Assembly (NCBI RefSeq): GCF_019392245.1
Contig: NZ_JAHXRL010000002.1
Span: 124,001-188,000 of the forward strand
Direction: 5' to 3'
Source of the DNA: Sulfitobacter sp. CW3
Lineage (GTDB): Bacteria; Pseudomonadota; Alphaproteobacteria; Rhodobacterales; Rhodobacteraceae
Length of the DNA stretch: 64,000 nt
The notes under the pieces: generated by a model
The model's input: only the letters and a program-made list of their open reading frames with translations
Told to the model about the DNA's origin: nothing
Databases searched by the model: none
Program-made: the position numbers and the translations under genes
In this document: one piece after another, positions 39,031 through 47,708 of the stretch
How the letters are laid out: each line of letters starts with the position of its first letter
How positions within the stretch are numbered: position 1 is the stretch's first letter

Positions 39031-39606
39031 ATGGCCGAGCAGAAGATTTCACGTCGCAAAATGTTAACCGTGGCCGGTGCCACGCTATTCATGCCCTCTA
39101 TTCTTCGTGCCCAATCAGCCGAGCCTGAGAGGGAGGGCGACCCTGTACGCCACAACACCTCGAGCTTTACGCAACAACGCTGGCAAGATCACTTTGACGA
39201 TCTGGGTAAAGCGGCAATCGTTGCCGACACGACATCGCGCGCCTTGCATTTCTGGAGCGGGGACGGCGAAACCTACAATATCTATCCGACCTCTGTGCCG
39301 CGCAGCGACGAGCTGACCAAACGGGGCTACACCAAGATCATGCGCAAACGGGTTGGCCCGGACTGGACCCCCACCTCCAGTATGATCGAACGCAACCCTG
39401 ATTTGAAATACATGCCCCCCGGCCCCGACAATCCGCTGGGCACCCATGCGATGTATCTGGGCTGGCCCGCCTACCTGATCCACGGCACCCACGACACACG
39501 CAAGATCGGGCGGCAAAGCTCGGACGGGTGTATCGGCCTTTACAACCACATGATCGAAGCGCTGTTCCAGATCGCCCCGATTGGCACGCAAGTGCGGATC
39601 GTCTGA
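39031..39606 (+). CDS. L,D-transpeptidase (YkuD domain), exported
   Basis: 191-residue periplasmic enzyme that crosslinks peptidoglycan or links proteins to it. The YkuD active site is complete: His151 in YLIHGTHD and Cys167 in SSDGCIGLYNHM. The N-terminus SRRKMLTVAGATLF resembles a Tat signal, with a hydrophobic stretch ending at LRAQ near residue 28, so export in folded form is possible. AAGGAGC precedes the ATG. Stand-alone between topA and scoA. Confidence 0.92.
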   Translation: MAEQKISRRKMLTVAGATLFMPSILRAQSAEPEREGDPVRHNTSSFTQQRWQDHFDDLGKAAIVADTTSRALHFWSGDGETYNIYPTSVPRSDELTKRGYTKIMRKRVGPDWTPTSSMIERNPDLKYMPPGPDNPLGTHAMYLGWPAYLIHGTHDTRKIGRQSSDGCIGLYNHMIEALFQIAPIGTQVRIV

Positions 39607-39796
39607 TATTGCGGCTGCGGCCCGCATAGGGTGCAAGACTGCCGGTAAATTCCCCTAGAACACGCAATGCTGACAGTTTTCAGGCGCATCTTAACGGGTG
39701 CGCCTGAGCCATATTTGACACCTGCGAAACGTAGCGTCATAGAAGTCGATAAGCATGGAGACGTGCGGGATGCCCCCGCTATCGAAAGGACCCGGA

Positions 39797-40492
39797 ATGA
39801 AGAAAATTTATGGTAGCGCCGCCGAAGCGCTGGACGGCGTGTTACACGACGGCATGTTGATTGCTGCTGGCGGTTTCGGCCTGTGCGGCATCCCCGAACT
39901 GCTGCTTTCAGCGATCCGCGACGCTGGCACCAAGGATCTGACCTTTGCGTCGAACAACGCGGGCGTTGATGATTTCGGGATCGGCATCTTGTTGCAGACA
40001 AAGCAGGTCAAGAAAATGATCAGCTCCTATGTCGGCGAAAACAAAGAATTCATGCGCCAGTATCTTGGTGGCGAGCTTGAGCTTGAATTCAACCCACAAG
40101 GCACATTGGCAGAGCGTATGCGTGCCGGTGGTGCGGGCATTCCCGGTTTCTATACCAAGACCGGCGTTGGCACCGTGATTGCCGAAGGTAAAGAGCACAA
40201 GGATTTCAACGGCGAAACCTATATCATGGAAGAAGGCATCTTTGCCGATCTGGCCATCGTAAAGGCATGGAAGGCTGATGCGACCGGCAACCTTGTGTTC
40301 CGCAAGACAGCCCGCAACTTTAACCCGCCCGCCGCGATGTGTGGCAAGATCTGCATTGTAGAGGTCGAAGAGATCGTCCCCACAGGCAGCCTTGACCCCG
40401 ACACGATCCACCTGCCCGGCATCTATGTGCACCGCATCGTTCAGGGCGAACATGAAAAGCGGATCGAACAACGCACGGTAAGGAGCGCATAA
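39797..40492 (+). CDS. scoA: 3-oxoacid CoA-transferase subunit A
   Basis: Alpha subunit, 231 residues, of succinyl-CoA:3-ketoacid CoA transferase, which activates acetoacetate to acetoacetyl-CoA with succinyl-Co[17 protein letters not shown] near 25-40 and [13 protein letters not shown] are class I CoA-transferase motifs; [28 protein letters not shown] ending is typical. AAAGGA is 6 nt before the ATG at 39797. scoB follows after one base. Confidence 0.95.
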   Translation: MKKIYGSAAEALDGVLHDGMLIAAGGFGLCGIPELLLSAIRDAGTKDLTFASNNAGVDDFGIGILLQTKQVKKMISSYVGENKEFMRQYLGGELELEFNPQGTLAERMRAGGAGIPGFYTKTGVGTVIAEGKEHKDFNGETYIMEEGIFADLAIVKAWKADATGNLVFRKTARNFNPPAAMCGKICIVEVEEIVPTGSLDPDTIHLPGIYVHRIVQGEHEKRIEQRTVRSA

Positions 40493-40493
40493 T

Positions 40494-41117
40494 ATGTGGG
40501 ATCGCAATCAAATGGCGGCACGCGCCGCGTTGGAACTGCAAGACGGCTGGTATGTGAACCTGGGCATCGGGATTCCGACGCTGGTATCAAACTATATCCC
40601 CGAAGGCGTCGAAGTGACCCTGCAATCCGAAAACGGCATGCTGGGCATGGGCCCCTTCCCGATTGAGGGGACCGAGGACGCCGACCTGATCAATGCGGGC
40701 AAGCAGACCATTACCGAACTGCCGCAAACCGCATATTTCGACAGTGCGATGTCTTTCGGCATGATCCGCGGTGGCAAGATCGCCATGGCGATCCTGGGTG
40801 CCATGGAAGTTGCCGAGAACGGCGATCTCGCGAACTGGATGATTCCGGGCAAGCTGGTCAAAGGGATGGGCGGCGCGATGGATCTGGTGGCTGGTGTTGG
40901 CCGCGTGGTTGTCGTGATGGACCACACCAACAAACACGGCGACAGCAAAGTCCTTAAGGAATGCACCCTGCCGCTGACTGGCAAAGCCGTTGTTGACCGC
41001 ATCATCACCAATCTTGGTGTGCTGGATGTTGTCGAGGGCGGGTTGAAGATCGTGGAATGCGCCGATGGCGTAACCGAAGAAGAGCTGCGCGCAGCGACCC
41101 TAGCCACAATCGTTTAA
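40494..41117 (+). CDS. scoB: 3-oxoacid CoA-transferase subunit B
   Basis: Beta subunit of 207 residues. It holds the catalytic glutamate in [14 protein letters not shown] (near residue 46), which forms the enzyme-CoA thioester, and [14 protein letters not shown] as the CoA-binding start. AAGGAG is 8 nt before the ATG. Together with scoA it forms a two-gene operon closed by a terminator at 41135. It could also serve polyhydroxybutyrate or leucine catabolism. Confidence 0.95.
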   Translation: MWDRNQMAARAALELQDGWYVNLGIGIPTLVSNYIPEGVEVTLQSENGMLGMGPFPIEGTEDADLINAGKQTITELPQTAYFDSAMSFGMIRGGKIAMAILGAMEVAENGDLANWMIPGKLVKGMGGAMDLVAGVGRVVVVMDHTNKHGDSKVLKECTLPLTGKAVVDRIITNLGVLDVVEGGLKIVECADGVTEEELRAATLATIV

Positions 41118-41134
41118 TCGGCCGAAACATTAAG

Positions 41135-41173
41135 AAAGGGGCGGGCCACGACTGACTGCGCCCCTTTTTATTT
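41135..41173. terminator. Terminator between scoB and the lytic transglycosylase
   Basis: AAAGGGGCG (41135-41143) pairs with CGCCCCTTT (41159-41167), followed by TTTATTT. It ends scoAB; the A-rich left arm gives it T residues on the other strand too, so it may also stop the convergent transglycosylase gene. Confidence 0.85.
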
Positions 41174-41175
41174 GC

Positions 41176-41976
41176 CTAATTCATTGCCACAAAAACGCAG
41201 CCGTCTGAAATAAGCTCTGGCGGGGTCTGGCACAGGCCCTTGGCCACTTGGAACGCGGCCAGAACTTTGGGCACATAATCGCGCGTCTCGGCAAAAGGGG
41301 GCACGCCGGCATGTTGGCGCACATTCCCTTCGCCCGCATTATATCCGGCCAGTACCAGAATGGGGTCGCTGTCAAAGTGGCCCATTAACCAATCAAGATA
41401 CTTTACACCGCCCGATATATTTTGGTTTGGCTTCATACTGTCAGCAACGCCGAACCGGGCTGCGGTGTCTGGCATCAGCTGCATCAGCCCTTCGGCCCCT
41501 GCCCCGCTAACCGCATCTGCGCGCCCGGCGGATTCAACGGTGATCACGGCCAGAACCAGTGCCGGTGATACCTTGGTCCCGATGGTTGACCGCAAGATAT
41601 CAACGCCGTTGGCTTTCGCGATCTCTTGCATCTGCTGCATTCGCGGGGCGGGGACCTTGGCGCTGGCAGCGGCAAGCGTGATCATCGCCACCTCGAGCCT
41701 GCCGGGCCCTGATTTGGATACCTCGGGCGATACCCGTTCCCAGAACCAGTCAAACTGACCCGGCGCTGCTGGCGCAATGGCACCCGATGGCGTCGCCACA
41801 ACCTGAGGCAAGGCCGCCTGCGGTTCAATAAACACGTCAATTCTGTTTACGCTGCCCGGTTTCGGCGGCTTTACACGTTTTGCTTCGAATTGAGGGAAAG
41901 GTTTGGGCGCGTCAGCCAAGAGCATTGGACCCGCCAATACCCCCGCTACCAGCGAGATCACAAATAATCGAAACAT
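41176..41976 (-). CDS. Lytic transglycosylase (SLT domain), exported
   Basis: 266-residue peptidoglycan-cleaving enzyme. Residues 1-22 are a signal peptide. The C-terminal SLT domain contains the catalytic Glu148 in AVITVESAGRADAVS, then GAEGLMQLMPDTAARFG and the LAGYNAGEGNV motif. Family 1 type. The ATG at 41976 begins the signal sequence and has GCAGG at 5 nt; a longer frame upstream is unlikely. Being divergent from the Tad pilus locus, it may open the wall for pilus assembly (inference). Confidence 0.9.
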   Translation of the reverse strand: MFRLFVISLVAGVLAGPMLLADAPKPFPQFEAKRVKPPKPGSVNRIDVFIEPQAALPQVVATPSGAIAPAAPGQFDWFWERVSPEVSKSGPGRLEVAMITLAAASAKVPAPRMQQMQEIAKANGVDILRSTIGTKVSPALVLAVITVESAGRADAVSGAGAEGLMQLMPDTAARFGVADSMKPNQNISGGVKYLDWLMGHFDSDPILVLAGYNAGEGNVRQHAGVPPFAETRDYVPKVLAAFQVAKGLCQTPPELISDGCVFVAMN

Positions 41977-42344
41977 CTTTGCCTGCTTTTTTATGCTTAT
42001 TCTGCTCGATAGGCTGAACATCACATGAAAATCCCTCGGAAACCAGCCAATCATGGCAGCAAATGTGGCTAAATCGCCTTAATTTACGTCCCAAACGTTG
42101 TCCGAACCACTGATTTCGAAAAAGTTAAAAAATTTTTCCATTTAGATTCAGCGTCGTAAAATTAATCAGCGGTTAATCGGTGCAGAAAGCGCAAATGTCA
42201 CAATTGACGCCAAATTCATGCCTCATTCACAGGGCTATATAGCGTCATACCAAGTCGAACAGACGCTGAATAAAGAGATACAGCGCCAGAGACGACAACA
42301 CGGTTGAGATTGAAAAAACCACATGATCCTTGGAGGGACATACC
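41977..42344. other. 368-nt divergent region upstream of the Tad pilins
   Basis: No gene is seen. It is AT-rich compared with its surroundings and contains the CtrA-type box annotated at 42162-42176, a TTGACG hexamer at 42204-42209 without a convincing -10 partner, and the leader of the first pilin gene. Both the transglycosylase and the pilin promoters must lie here. Confidence 0.5.
42162..42176 (+). promoter_or_regulatory. Candidate CtrA binding site (TTAA-N7-TTAA)
   Basis: TTAA at 42162-42165 and 42173-42176 are separated by exactly 7 nt, the full consensus of CtrA, the alphaproteobacterial cell-cycle response regulator. It lies about 170 nt before the first pilin ATG. CtrA activates the pilin gene pilA in Caulobacter, so similar control here is plausible. 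By chance such a box is expected occasionally in 64 kb. Confidence 0.5.
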
Positions 42345-42524
42345 ATGATGAACTTTATCAAAAACTTTAAGAAAAACGAATCCGGCGCAGTAACCGTTGA
42401 CTGGGTTGTTTTGACTGCAGCCGTTGTTGGCCTGGCCGTCGCAGCTTACACTTCCATCGAATCTGGCGCGTCCACTCTGACAAGCAACACCAAAACTTAC
42501 CTGACCGCTGTTGAGCCAGGCTAA
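42345..42524 (+). CDS. Flp/Fap type IVb pilin
   Basis: Major Tad pilin precursor of 59 residues. A short charged leader ends at Gly (KKNESG), and the mature protein begins AVTVDWVVLTAAVVGLAVAA, a single hydrophobic alpha-helix that packs in the fibre. Cleavage after the glycine by the prepilin peptidase at 52589 is expected. Position 5 of the mature protein is Asp, where classical Flp has Glu. GGAGGG lies 7 nt before the ATG at 42345, one of the strongest ribosome-binding sites in the window. A long hairpin follows the gene. Confidence 0.95.
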   Translation: MMNFIKNFKKNESGAVTVDWVVLTAAVVGLAVAAYTSIESGASTLTSNTKTYLTAVEPG

Positions 42525-42579
42525 GCTGGCTCTAAAGCCAGGAAATGATTGCAAAAATCTTGATTTTTTCAAACACGGC

Positions 42580-42610
42580 TGGCCGCATTTTGCACGACAA
42601 AATGCGGCCA
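42580..42610 (+). terminator. Strong hairpin between the two pilin-like genes
   Basis: TGGCCGCATTTTG (42580-42592) pairs perfectly over 13 bp with CAAAATGCGGCCA (42598-42610), loop CACGA. It lies 56 nt after the first pilin stop. No T-run follows directly, so it may protect the 3' end of an abundant pilin mRNA or reduce readthrough, rather than end transcription outright. Confidence 0.75.
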
Positions 42611-42648
42611 ATTCCGTCAAGGTCTTTTGACACCTAAAGGCATCATTC

Positions 42649-42822
42649 ATGTACAATAAAATCAAAAATTTTATTACCAAAGCTGACGGTGCCATCACCG
42701 TTGACTGGGTTGTACTATGTGCTGCCGTACTATTCTTCGCGCTTACAATCGTTGCTGCGACCCGTGACGGTACTGTCGATCTTGCGGATCGAACAATCGT
42801 CATGAAATCTAACGGTTCGTGA
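42649..42822 (+). CDS. Second Flp-like minor pilin candidate
   Basis: 57-residue product with the same layout as the major pilin: basic leader (MYNKIKNFITKADG), predicted cleavage after Gly14, mature start AITVDWVVLCAAVLFFALTI, then a polar tail (ATRDGTVDLADRTIVMKSN). AAAGG stands 8 nt before the ATG. It differs from the first pilin by a cysteine at mature position 10 and by a longer charged C-terminus. It is a likely minor or tip pilin, or a remote TadE/F-like substitute; the reading is firm because the leader and the TVDWVVL core align with the first gene. Confidence 0.85.
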   Translation: MYNKIKNFITKADGAITVDWVVLCAAVLFFALTIVAATRDGTVDLADRTIVMKSNGS

Positions 42823-42978
42823 AGGTAAATCGAGCTAAGCCCCCAAGACCCCCCCACGACAAACTGTTTGCTTATTAATGACGCTGACGCTCCACACTTC
42901 GGACATATTTTACCGTCATTTTTGGGAGCAGAACAAACGCTCTAAGCTTTTGGCGGATGAATTAACGAGGTAATCGAC

Positions 42979-43842
42979 ATGCGGATGTTATTTGGATTGG
43001 TTTTGCTGGCTGGTATCGCTCTTGCGGGCGGCGCGGTCTATTTGGCCAAAGGCCGCATCGGTGAATACCAGATGGCAAACGCACAAGCACAGGCCGCTTT
43101 GGCTCAGGTCGTGCCGACGGTTGATGTCTTCGTCGCCAACAAACCCCTGAAATACGGTCAACAGCTCACGCGGGATGACGTGCGCCAAGTTGCATGGCCT
43201 GTGAATGCGATCCCCGAGGGGACATTTATGGATGCGGCCATTCTGTTTCCAAAAAACAGCGACCTGCTGCGCGTTGTCCTGCGCGCCATCGAAAAAGACG
43301 AAGCCATCATGGCGATCAAGGTTACCGAACCGGGCCAGGACACTGGTCTGACGTCCCGGTTGGGGCGTGGCACACGCGCCTTTACCATCAAGGTCGACGC
43401 ATCCAGCGGTGTTTCCGGCTTCCTGCGTCCTGGTGACCGCGTTGACGTATATTGGACGGGCCGCATCAATCTAGATGGGTCCAATCAAAATGGATCGGGC
43501 GACGTTACCAAACTGATCGAAGCAGGTATCCAGCTGATCGCGATTGACCAAAGCGCAGGTGGCGAACGCAGCGAAGCCGAGATTGCGCAGACCGTTACAG
43601 TTGCCGTCAAACCAAGTCAGGTTGCCGCATTGGCGCAGGCGCAATCCACCGGCAAGCTGTCGCTGTCACTGGTTGGGGCCGAAGATGACACTGTCGCCGC
43701 CAGTATCGAGGTTGACCAACGCACCTTGCTTGGGATTGAGACCGAAACTGCAAAAGCTGAGATCGAAAAGGAAAAAGTTTGCACAATACGGACCCGCCGC
43801 GGGGCCGAGGTGATGGAAATCCCGATCCCCTGTACAAACTGA
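42979..43842 (+). CDS. cpaB: Tad pilus assembly protein CpaB/RcpC
   Basis: Exported or membrane-anchored periplasmic protein of 287 residues. One N-terminal hydrophobic segment (residues 4-22) precedes an SAF domain (about 45-110, VDVFVANKPLKYGQQLTRDD) and a beta-clip-like domain to about 240. Two cysteines near the C-terminus (VCTIRTRR and PIPCTN) may form a disulfide. RcpC/CpaB works with the secretin. GAGG is 8 nt before the ATG. First large gene of the Tad block. Confidence 0.94.
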   Translation: MRMLFGLVLLAGIALAGGAVYLAKGRIGEYQMANAQAQAALAQVVPTVDVFVANKPLKYGQQLTRDDVRQVAWPVNAIPEGTFMDAAILFPKNSDLLRVVLRAIEKDEAIMAIKVTEPGQDTGLTSRLGRGTRAFTIKVDASSGVSGFLRPGDRVDVYWTGRINLDGSNQNGSGDVTKLIEAGIQLIAIDQSAGGERSEAEIAQTVTVAVKPSQVAALAQAQSTGKLSLSLVGAEDDTVAASIEVDQRTLLGIETETAKAEIEKEKVCTIRTRRGAEVMEIPIPCTN

Positions 43843-43858
43843 TTATCGAGAAATGAGA

Positions 43859-43892
43859 CCAAAGGGCCGTGCAACAATGCGCGGCCCTTTGG
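43859..43892 (+). terminator. Intercistronic hairpin between cpaB and cpaC
   Basis: CCAAAGGGCCG (43859-43869) pairs perfectly with CGGCCCTTTGG (43882-43892) around a 12-nt loop, 16 nt after the cpaB stop. ATCTAAAAGC follows, without a T-run. It lies inside the Tad operon and is a second example of a strong non-canonical hairpin there. Confidence 0.6.
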
Positions 43893-44038
43893 ATCTAAAA
43901 GCACATGTTGCCCTTAATCCACAGCATATCGCATCTTTGCATCATTGATTCTTGCAAAAATGGCCAAATACGCTCAAGGTGTCGGAAACGACGGGCATTA
44001 AGACCCACTCCAGAGGCGTGATCACAAAGGCAGGTCAC

Positions 44039-45478
44039 ATGAAAATCGATAGACTATTTACCGCGGCCTTTTTGGGCCTGACGCTATGTGCAATGCCATT
44101 GATGATGGCATCACCGACCGCTTTGCAGGCTGATACCCTGCGTGTGGTCAAAAAGGGCACGAACCGCGCACTCGAGGTTCCTATGAACCGGGCCGTTGTG
44201 GTTGAAAGTGATATCCCCTTTGCTGAACTTAGCATCGCGAACCCCGGCATCGCGGATATTTCGTCTTTGTCCGACCGCACGATCTATGTCTTAGGCAAAT
44301 CGCCCGGTCTGACCACATTGACGCTTTTGGATGCGGGTGGCCAACTGATCACCAACGTCGATGTGCGCGTCGCATCAGACATCTCGGAATTCAAAGAACG
44401 GCTGCGCCAGATCCTTCCCGGTGAAAAGATTGAAGTGCGCACAGCGAACGACGGCATCGTCATGTCCGGCATCGTTTCGTCGACACAGCGCCTGCAACGC
44501 GCGCTGGATCTGGCAGAACGTTACGCCCCAGAACGTGTATCAAACCTGATGAGCGTGGGCGGTATCCAGCAAGTTATGCTGAAAGTCCGCTTTGCTGAAA
44601 TGCAGCGGTCAGTTTCAAAATCGCTCAGCGCGTCTTTGGCGCTGGACGGTCTGGGTGCCGCAAGTCGCACCTTGAGCGGCGGGACCAATACAACAAACAC
44701 AGCCGGGGCGATTGCCAATTCGCTTGCCGGATCAACCCCCGCAAGCAACACAAATGCGGGCGCGGTGCTGTTCGGCTTTAATGCCGGGTCTACTCAGGTC
44801 GGCTTGCTGCTTGAGGCCCTTGAACAAAAAGGCGCGGTTCGCTTCCTTGCCGAACCCAACCTTGTCGCCCTGTCTGGCCAAGAAGCAAAATTCCTCGCTG
44901 GTGGCGAATATCCGGTTCCTATTTCGCAAACGGATGACCGCGTAACAGTTGAATACAAACCTTTCGGCGTCGAGATGAGCTTTATCCCGCGTGTCGTCGA
45001 CAAGGATTTGATCAATCTTGAACTGAACGCCGCCGTGTCTGCCATCGACGCGTCAAATTCGGTATCTTTGGGCAACGGCTTTAACATCGCGGCCTTCACC
45101 CGCCGCGAGACATCCACCACAGTCGAGATGCGCGACGGCGAAAGCTTTGCCATTGCGGGCCTTTTGCAAGACGACTTTACGGACACGTCCAGCCAGTTGC
45201 CCTGGATTGGCGACGTTCCGGTTTTGGGTGCCCTGTTTCGCAGCGCAAATTATCAACGCCAGCAAACCGAGCTTGTGATCATCATCACAGCGCATCTGGT
45301 GACACCGACCCGCGGCGAGGCATTAGCCCTGCCAACGGACCGGATTACCCCACCCACCGAAGGCGACCTGTTTCTTCGCGGCCGGGTGACTGCCGGTACA
45401 CGTGCCCCCACGAAAGGTGCTGCAGGCGAAGTTGCCAAGCAGGATTTCAGCGGCTCTTACGGCTACGTACTGGATTAA
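44039..45478 (+). CDS. cpaC: Tad secretin CpaC/RcpA
   Basis: Outer-membrane channel subunit of 479 residues. A signal peptide covers about residues 1-30. The N-terminal pilus-assembly domain (NRAVVVESDIPFAELSIANPG) is followed by a BON-like segment and the secretin domain, with VRFLAEPNLVALSGQEAKFLAGGEYPVP split near 265-290 and the C-terminal QLPWIGDVPVLGALFRS and ELVIIITAHLVTP. AAAGG at 8 nt supports the ATG at 44039; an earlier in-frame ATG lacks a signal peptide. Confidence 0.95.
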   Translation: MKIDRLFTAAFLGLTLCAMPLMMASPTALQADTLRVVKKGTNRALEVPMNRAVVVESDIPFAELSIANPGIADISSLSDRTIYVLGKSPGLTTLTLLDAGGQLITNVDVRVASDISEFKERLRQILPGEKIEVRTANDGIVMSGIVSSTQRLQRALDLAERYAPERVSNLMSVGGIQQVMLKVRFAEMQRSVSKSLSASLALDGLGAASRTLSGGTNTTNTAGAIANSLAGSTPASNTNAGAVLFGFNAGSTQVGLLLEALEQKGAVRFLAEPNLVALSGQEAKFLAGGEYPVPISQTDDRVTVEYKPFGVEMSFIPRVVDKDLINLELNAAVSAIDASNSVSLGNGFNIAAFTRRETSTTVEMRDGESFAIAGLLQDDFTDTSSQLPWIGDVPVLGALFRSANYQRQQTELVIIITAHLVTPTRGEALALPTDRITPPTEGDLFLRGRVTAGTRAPTKGAAGEVAKQDFSGSYGYVLD

Positions 45479-45482
45479 AGCG

Positions 45483-46160
45483 ATGAATTTTCAGATCACA
45501 GCCAAACTTGGTTCAGCCAGCCTGATCGCAACCCTTTCGATGCTTGCCGCCTGCGGGCAAAGCTCCGATCCGGTGTACACGCAGTTCTACCGCGAAGCCG
45601 GGTCGATTACGGATATTGGCACCTTTGGGGATGCCACACTGAACAACCGTTTGGTGATGACAGGTGAAAAACAGTATACCTTTGATCTGGCCAATCGCTT
45701 TGCCGGCGAAGTGCAATCAACGGTGACTTTCGCGTTTAATTCTGCGCAGTTGGACGGGGCAGCGCAGGCTGCCTTGCGTCAACAAGCAAGCTGGATCCGC
45801 CAATTCCCCGAGGTTCGTTTCCGCGTTTATGGCCATACCGATGCCGTTGGGTCGAACCGCTACAACAAATCGCTGGGCATGCGCCGCGCACAGGCTGTCG
45901 TTGGCTTTTTGGCGACGCAAGGTATCGGGCGCAGCCGGCTAGAGGCGGTGGTTTCCTTTGGCGAAACGCAACCTTTGGTCGTGTCACAGGGGCGCGAACG
46001 CGCAAACCGACGGACGGTCACCGAAGTTAACGGTTTCGTGAAACGTCACCCGACCGTGTTGGATGGGAAATACGCACAGATCATTTACCGTGATTACGTG
46101 GCCAGCGCCGTTCCACCATCACAACTGACCAGCAGCGCCACGGGACTCGCCAGCGAGTAA
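45483..46160 (+). CDS. OmpA-family lipoprotein of the Tad locus
   Basis: 225-residue lipoprotein. The lipobox is SMLAAC with the lipidated cysteine at residue 24. A C-terminal OmpA/Pal peptidoglycan-binding domain covers about 78-185: VTFAFNSAQLDG, RVYGHTDAVGSNRYNKSLGM and RANRRTVTEV. It probably anchors the secretin complex to peptidoglycan. Only 4 nt separate it from cpaC and no clear ribosome-binding site is seen, pointing to coupling. Confidence 0.9.
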   Translation: MNFQITAKLGSASLIATLSMLAACGQSSDPVYTQFYREAGSITDIGTFGDATLNNRLVMTGEKQYTFDLANRFAGEVQSTVTFAFNSAQLDGAAQAALRQQASWIRQFPEVRFRVYGHTDAVGSNRYNKSLGMRRAQAVVGFLATQGIGRSRLEAVVSFGETQPLVVSQGRERANRRTVTEVNGFVKRHPTVLDGKYAQIIYRDYVASAVPPSQLTSSATGLASE

Positions 46161-46428
46161 CCTATGGCGATGCATCATTTTGGCGGTGCACGGCGATTGA
46201 GACGGGGCCAAAATCACCAATCCACCGCTCAATCCATCATCGTTTCAAAATACCCAACAATCGAAGCTTTTTAGCCCCAATCTCGCCCTAGTTGACTGAG
46301 ATATCCAGTGGAACGGGCAAATTGTGACCGGTCGACAGACCCGGCGCAAGCAACCGCAAAGATGTCTGATCCGGCTTTTGCCAAGACAGCTCTCTGCCAA
46401 GCGCCCAGTATGGAAGGAAGATGCGCCC

Positions 46429-47670
46429 ATGGCGAGCAAAGTGCCACAGATCGAAGCCCCTCAAATCGTCGCTTGTACGGTTAGTCGTGACGTTCAAAAC
46501 TTCGATCTTCTGATCGAGGATATGGAAGGCGCGTTAGGCGAATGCTGGGGCGATCTGAGCTTTGCCGAAGCGCTTTCATTTCTGGGTCAACCGGAAGCCG
46601 AAACACTTGAACTGATCGCCTTGGCTGTGGATGCCACGGACGAGGATAACCTGGCCGTCATGGGTCAGGTCATCAGCCAGGCCAAAGCCCATAACGTGAA
46701 GGTAATCCTGATTGCCGAGGACATGAGCCCGGTTTCGCTTCACTCGTTGCTGCGTCAGGGCACGGATGAATTTGTCCCCTACCCGCTTCCCGAAGGGGAA
46801 CTGGCAGCGGCAATTGAACGTGTACGCGCTGAACCCGTCCCCCCCCCCTCGGCGGCGGACCCGCAGACCCCGCAGCTGACCTCGGGTGCGAAAAAAGACG
46901 GCGCGCTGATCGTTGTGCACGGTTTGGCGGGTGGCACGGGTTCCACGACAATGGCCGTAAATCTGGCGTGGGAACTTGCCACTGCGGACAAGAAAAAACC
47001 CGCCAAAGTATGCTTGCTGGATCTCGATCTTCAGTTTGGATCGGTCGCGACCTACCTTGATCTGCCGCCACGCGAAGCCGTGTATGATATGCTGACCGAG
47101 ACCGCGACGATGGACGAAGAAAGTTTCGGCCAAGCGCTTTTGACCTATGAAGAGCAGCTTCACGTTTTGACGTCGCCACCGGAAATTCTGCCACTTGATC
47201 TTATTTCGTCCGACGATGTGAAACGCATTCTTGATATCGCCCGAAACCAGTTCGATTACGTTATCGTTGATATGCCATCGACGCTGGTTCAATGGACCGA
47301 AACGGTACTGACCAACGCGCATGTATATTTCGCCTTACTTGAGTTGGACATGCGCTGCGCACAAAACACCCTTCGGTTCAAACGTGCGTTGCAATCCGAA
47401 GAATTGCCTGTCGAAACCTTGCGTTTTGTCCTGAACCGCGCGCCAAAGTTCACCGACCTGACTTCAAAAAGCCGCGTGAAACGTATGGCTGAAAGCCTGG
47501 GCATCTCGATTGATGTGCAAATTCCCGACGGTGGCAAGCAAGTGACGCAGGCCAACGACCATGGCACGCCCTTGGCCATTGCCGCCCCCAAAAGTCCAGT
47601 GCGCCGCGAATTCGCGAAACTCGCCGCATCTATTCACGAACTAAAAGAAGACGGGGTCAAAGCCGCCTAA
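46429..47670 (+). CDS. cpaE: Tad pilus localisation ATPase CpaE/TadZ
   Basis: 413-residue MinD/ParA-like protein that places the Tad machine in the cell. The N-terminal 120 residues form a degenerate response-regulator-like domain (VKVILIAEDMS, DEFVPYPLPEGEL). The ATPase part begins VHGLAGGTGSTTMAVNLA near 163-180, a P-loop with Ser in place of the usual second Lys, as is common in CpaE/TadZ; LLDLDLQFGSVATYLDLPP is the switch I region. Preceded by a 268-nt spacer without visible genes. Confidence 0.93.
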   Translation: MASKVPQIEAPQIVACTVSRDVQNFDLLIEDMEGALGECWGDLSFAEALSFLGQPEAETLELIALAVDATDEDNLAVMGQVISQAKAHNVKVILIAEDMSPVSLHSLLRQGTDEFVPYPLPEGELAAAIERVRAEPVPPPSAADPQTPQLTSGAKKDGALIVVHGLAGGTGSTTMAVNLAWELATADKKKPAKVCLLDLDLQFGSVATYLDLPPREAVYDMLTETATMDEESFGQALLTYEEQLHVLTSPPEILPLDLISSDDVKRILDIARNQFDYVIVDMPSTLVQWTETVLTNAHVYFALLELDMRCAQNTLRFKRALQSEELPVETLRFVLNRAPKFTDLTSKSRVKRMAESLGISIDVQIPDGGKQVTQANDHGTPLAIAAPKSPVRREFAKLAASIHELKEDGVKAA

Positions 47671-47708
47671 GATCGTCCGAAGCGCCCGCTTAACCAGAAA
47701 GTCGCCCA

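Noticed and set aside
41977..42344. TTGACG hexamer before the pilins considered as a complete sigma-70 promoter
   Set aside because: No acceptable -10 hexamer at 16-18 nt; only the CtrA-type box was kept.
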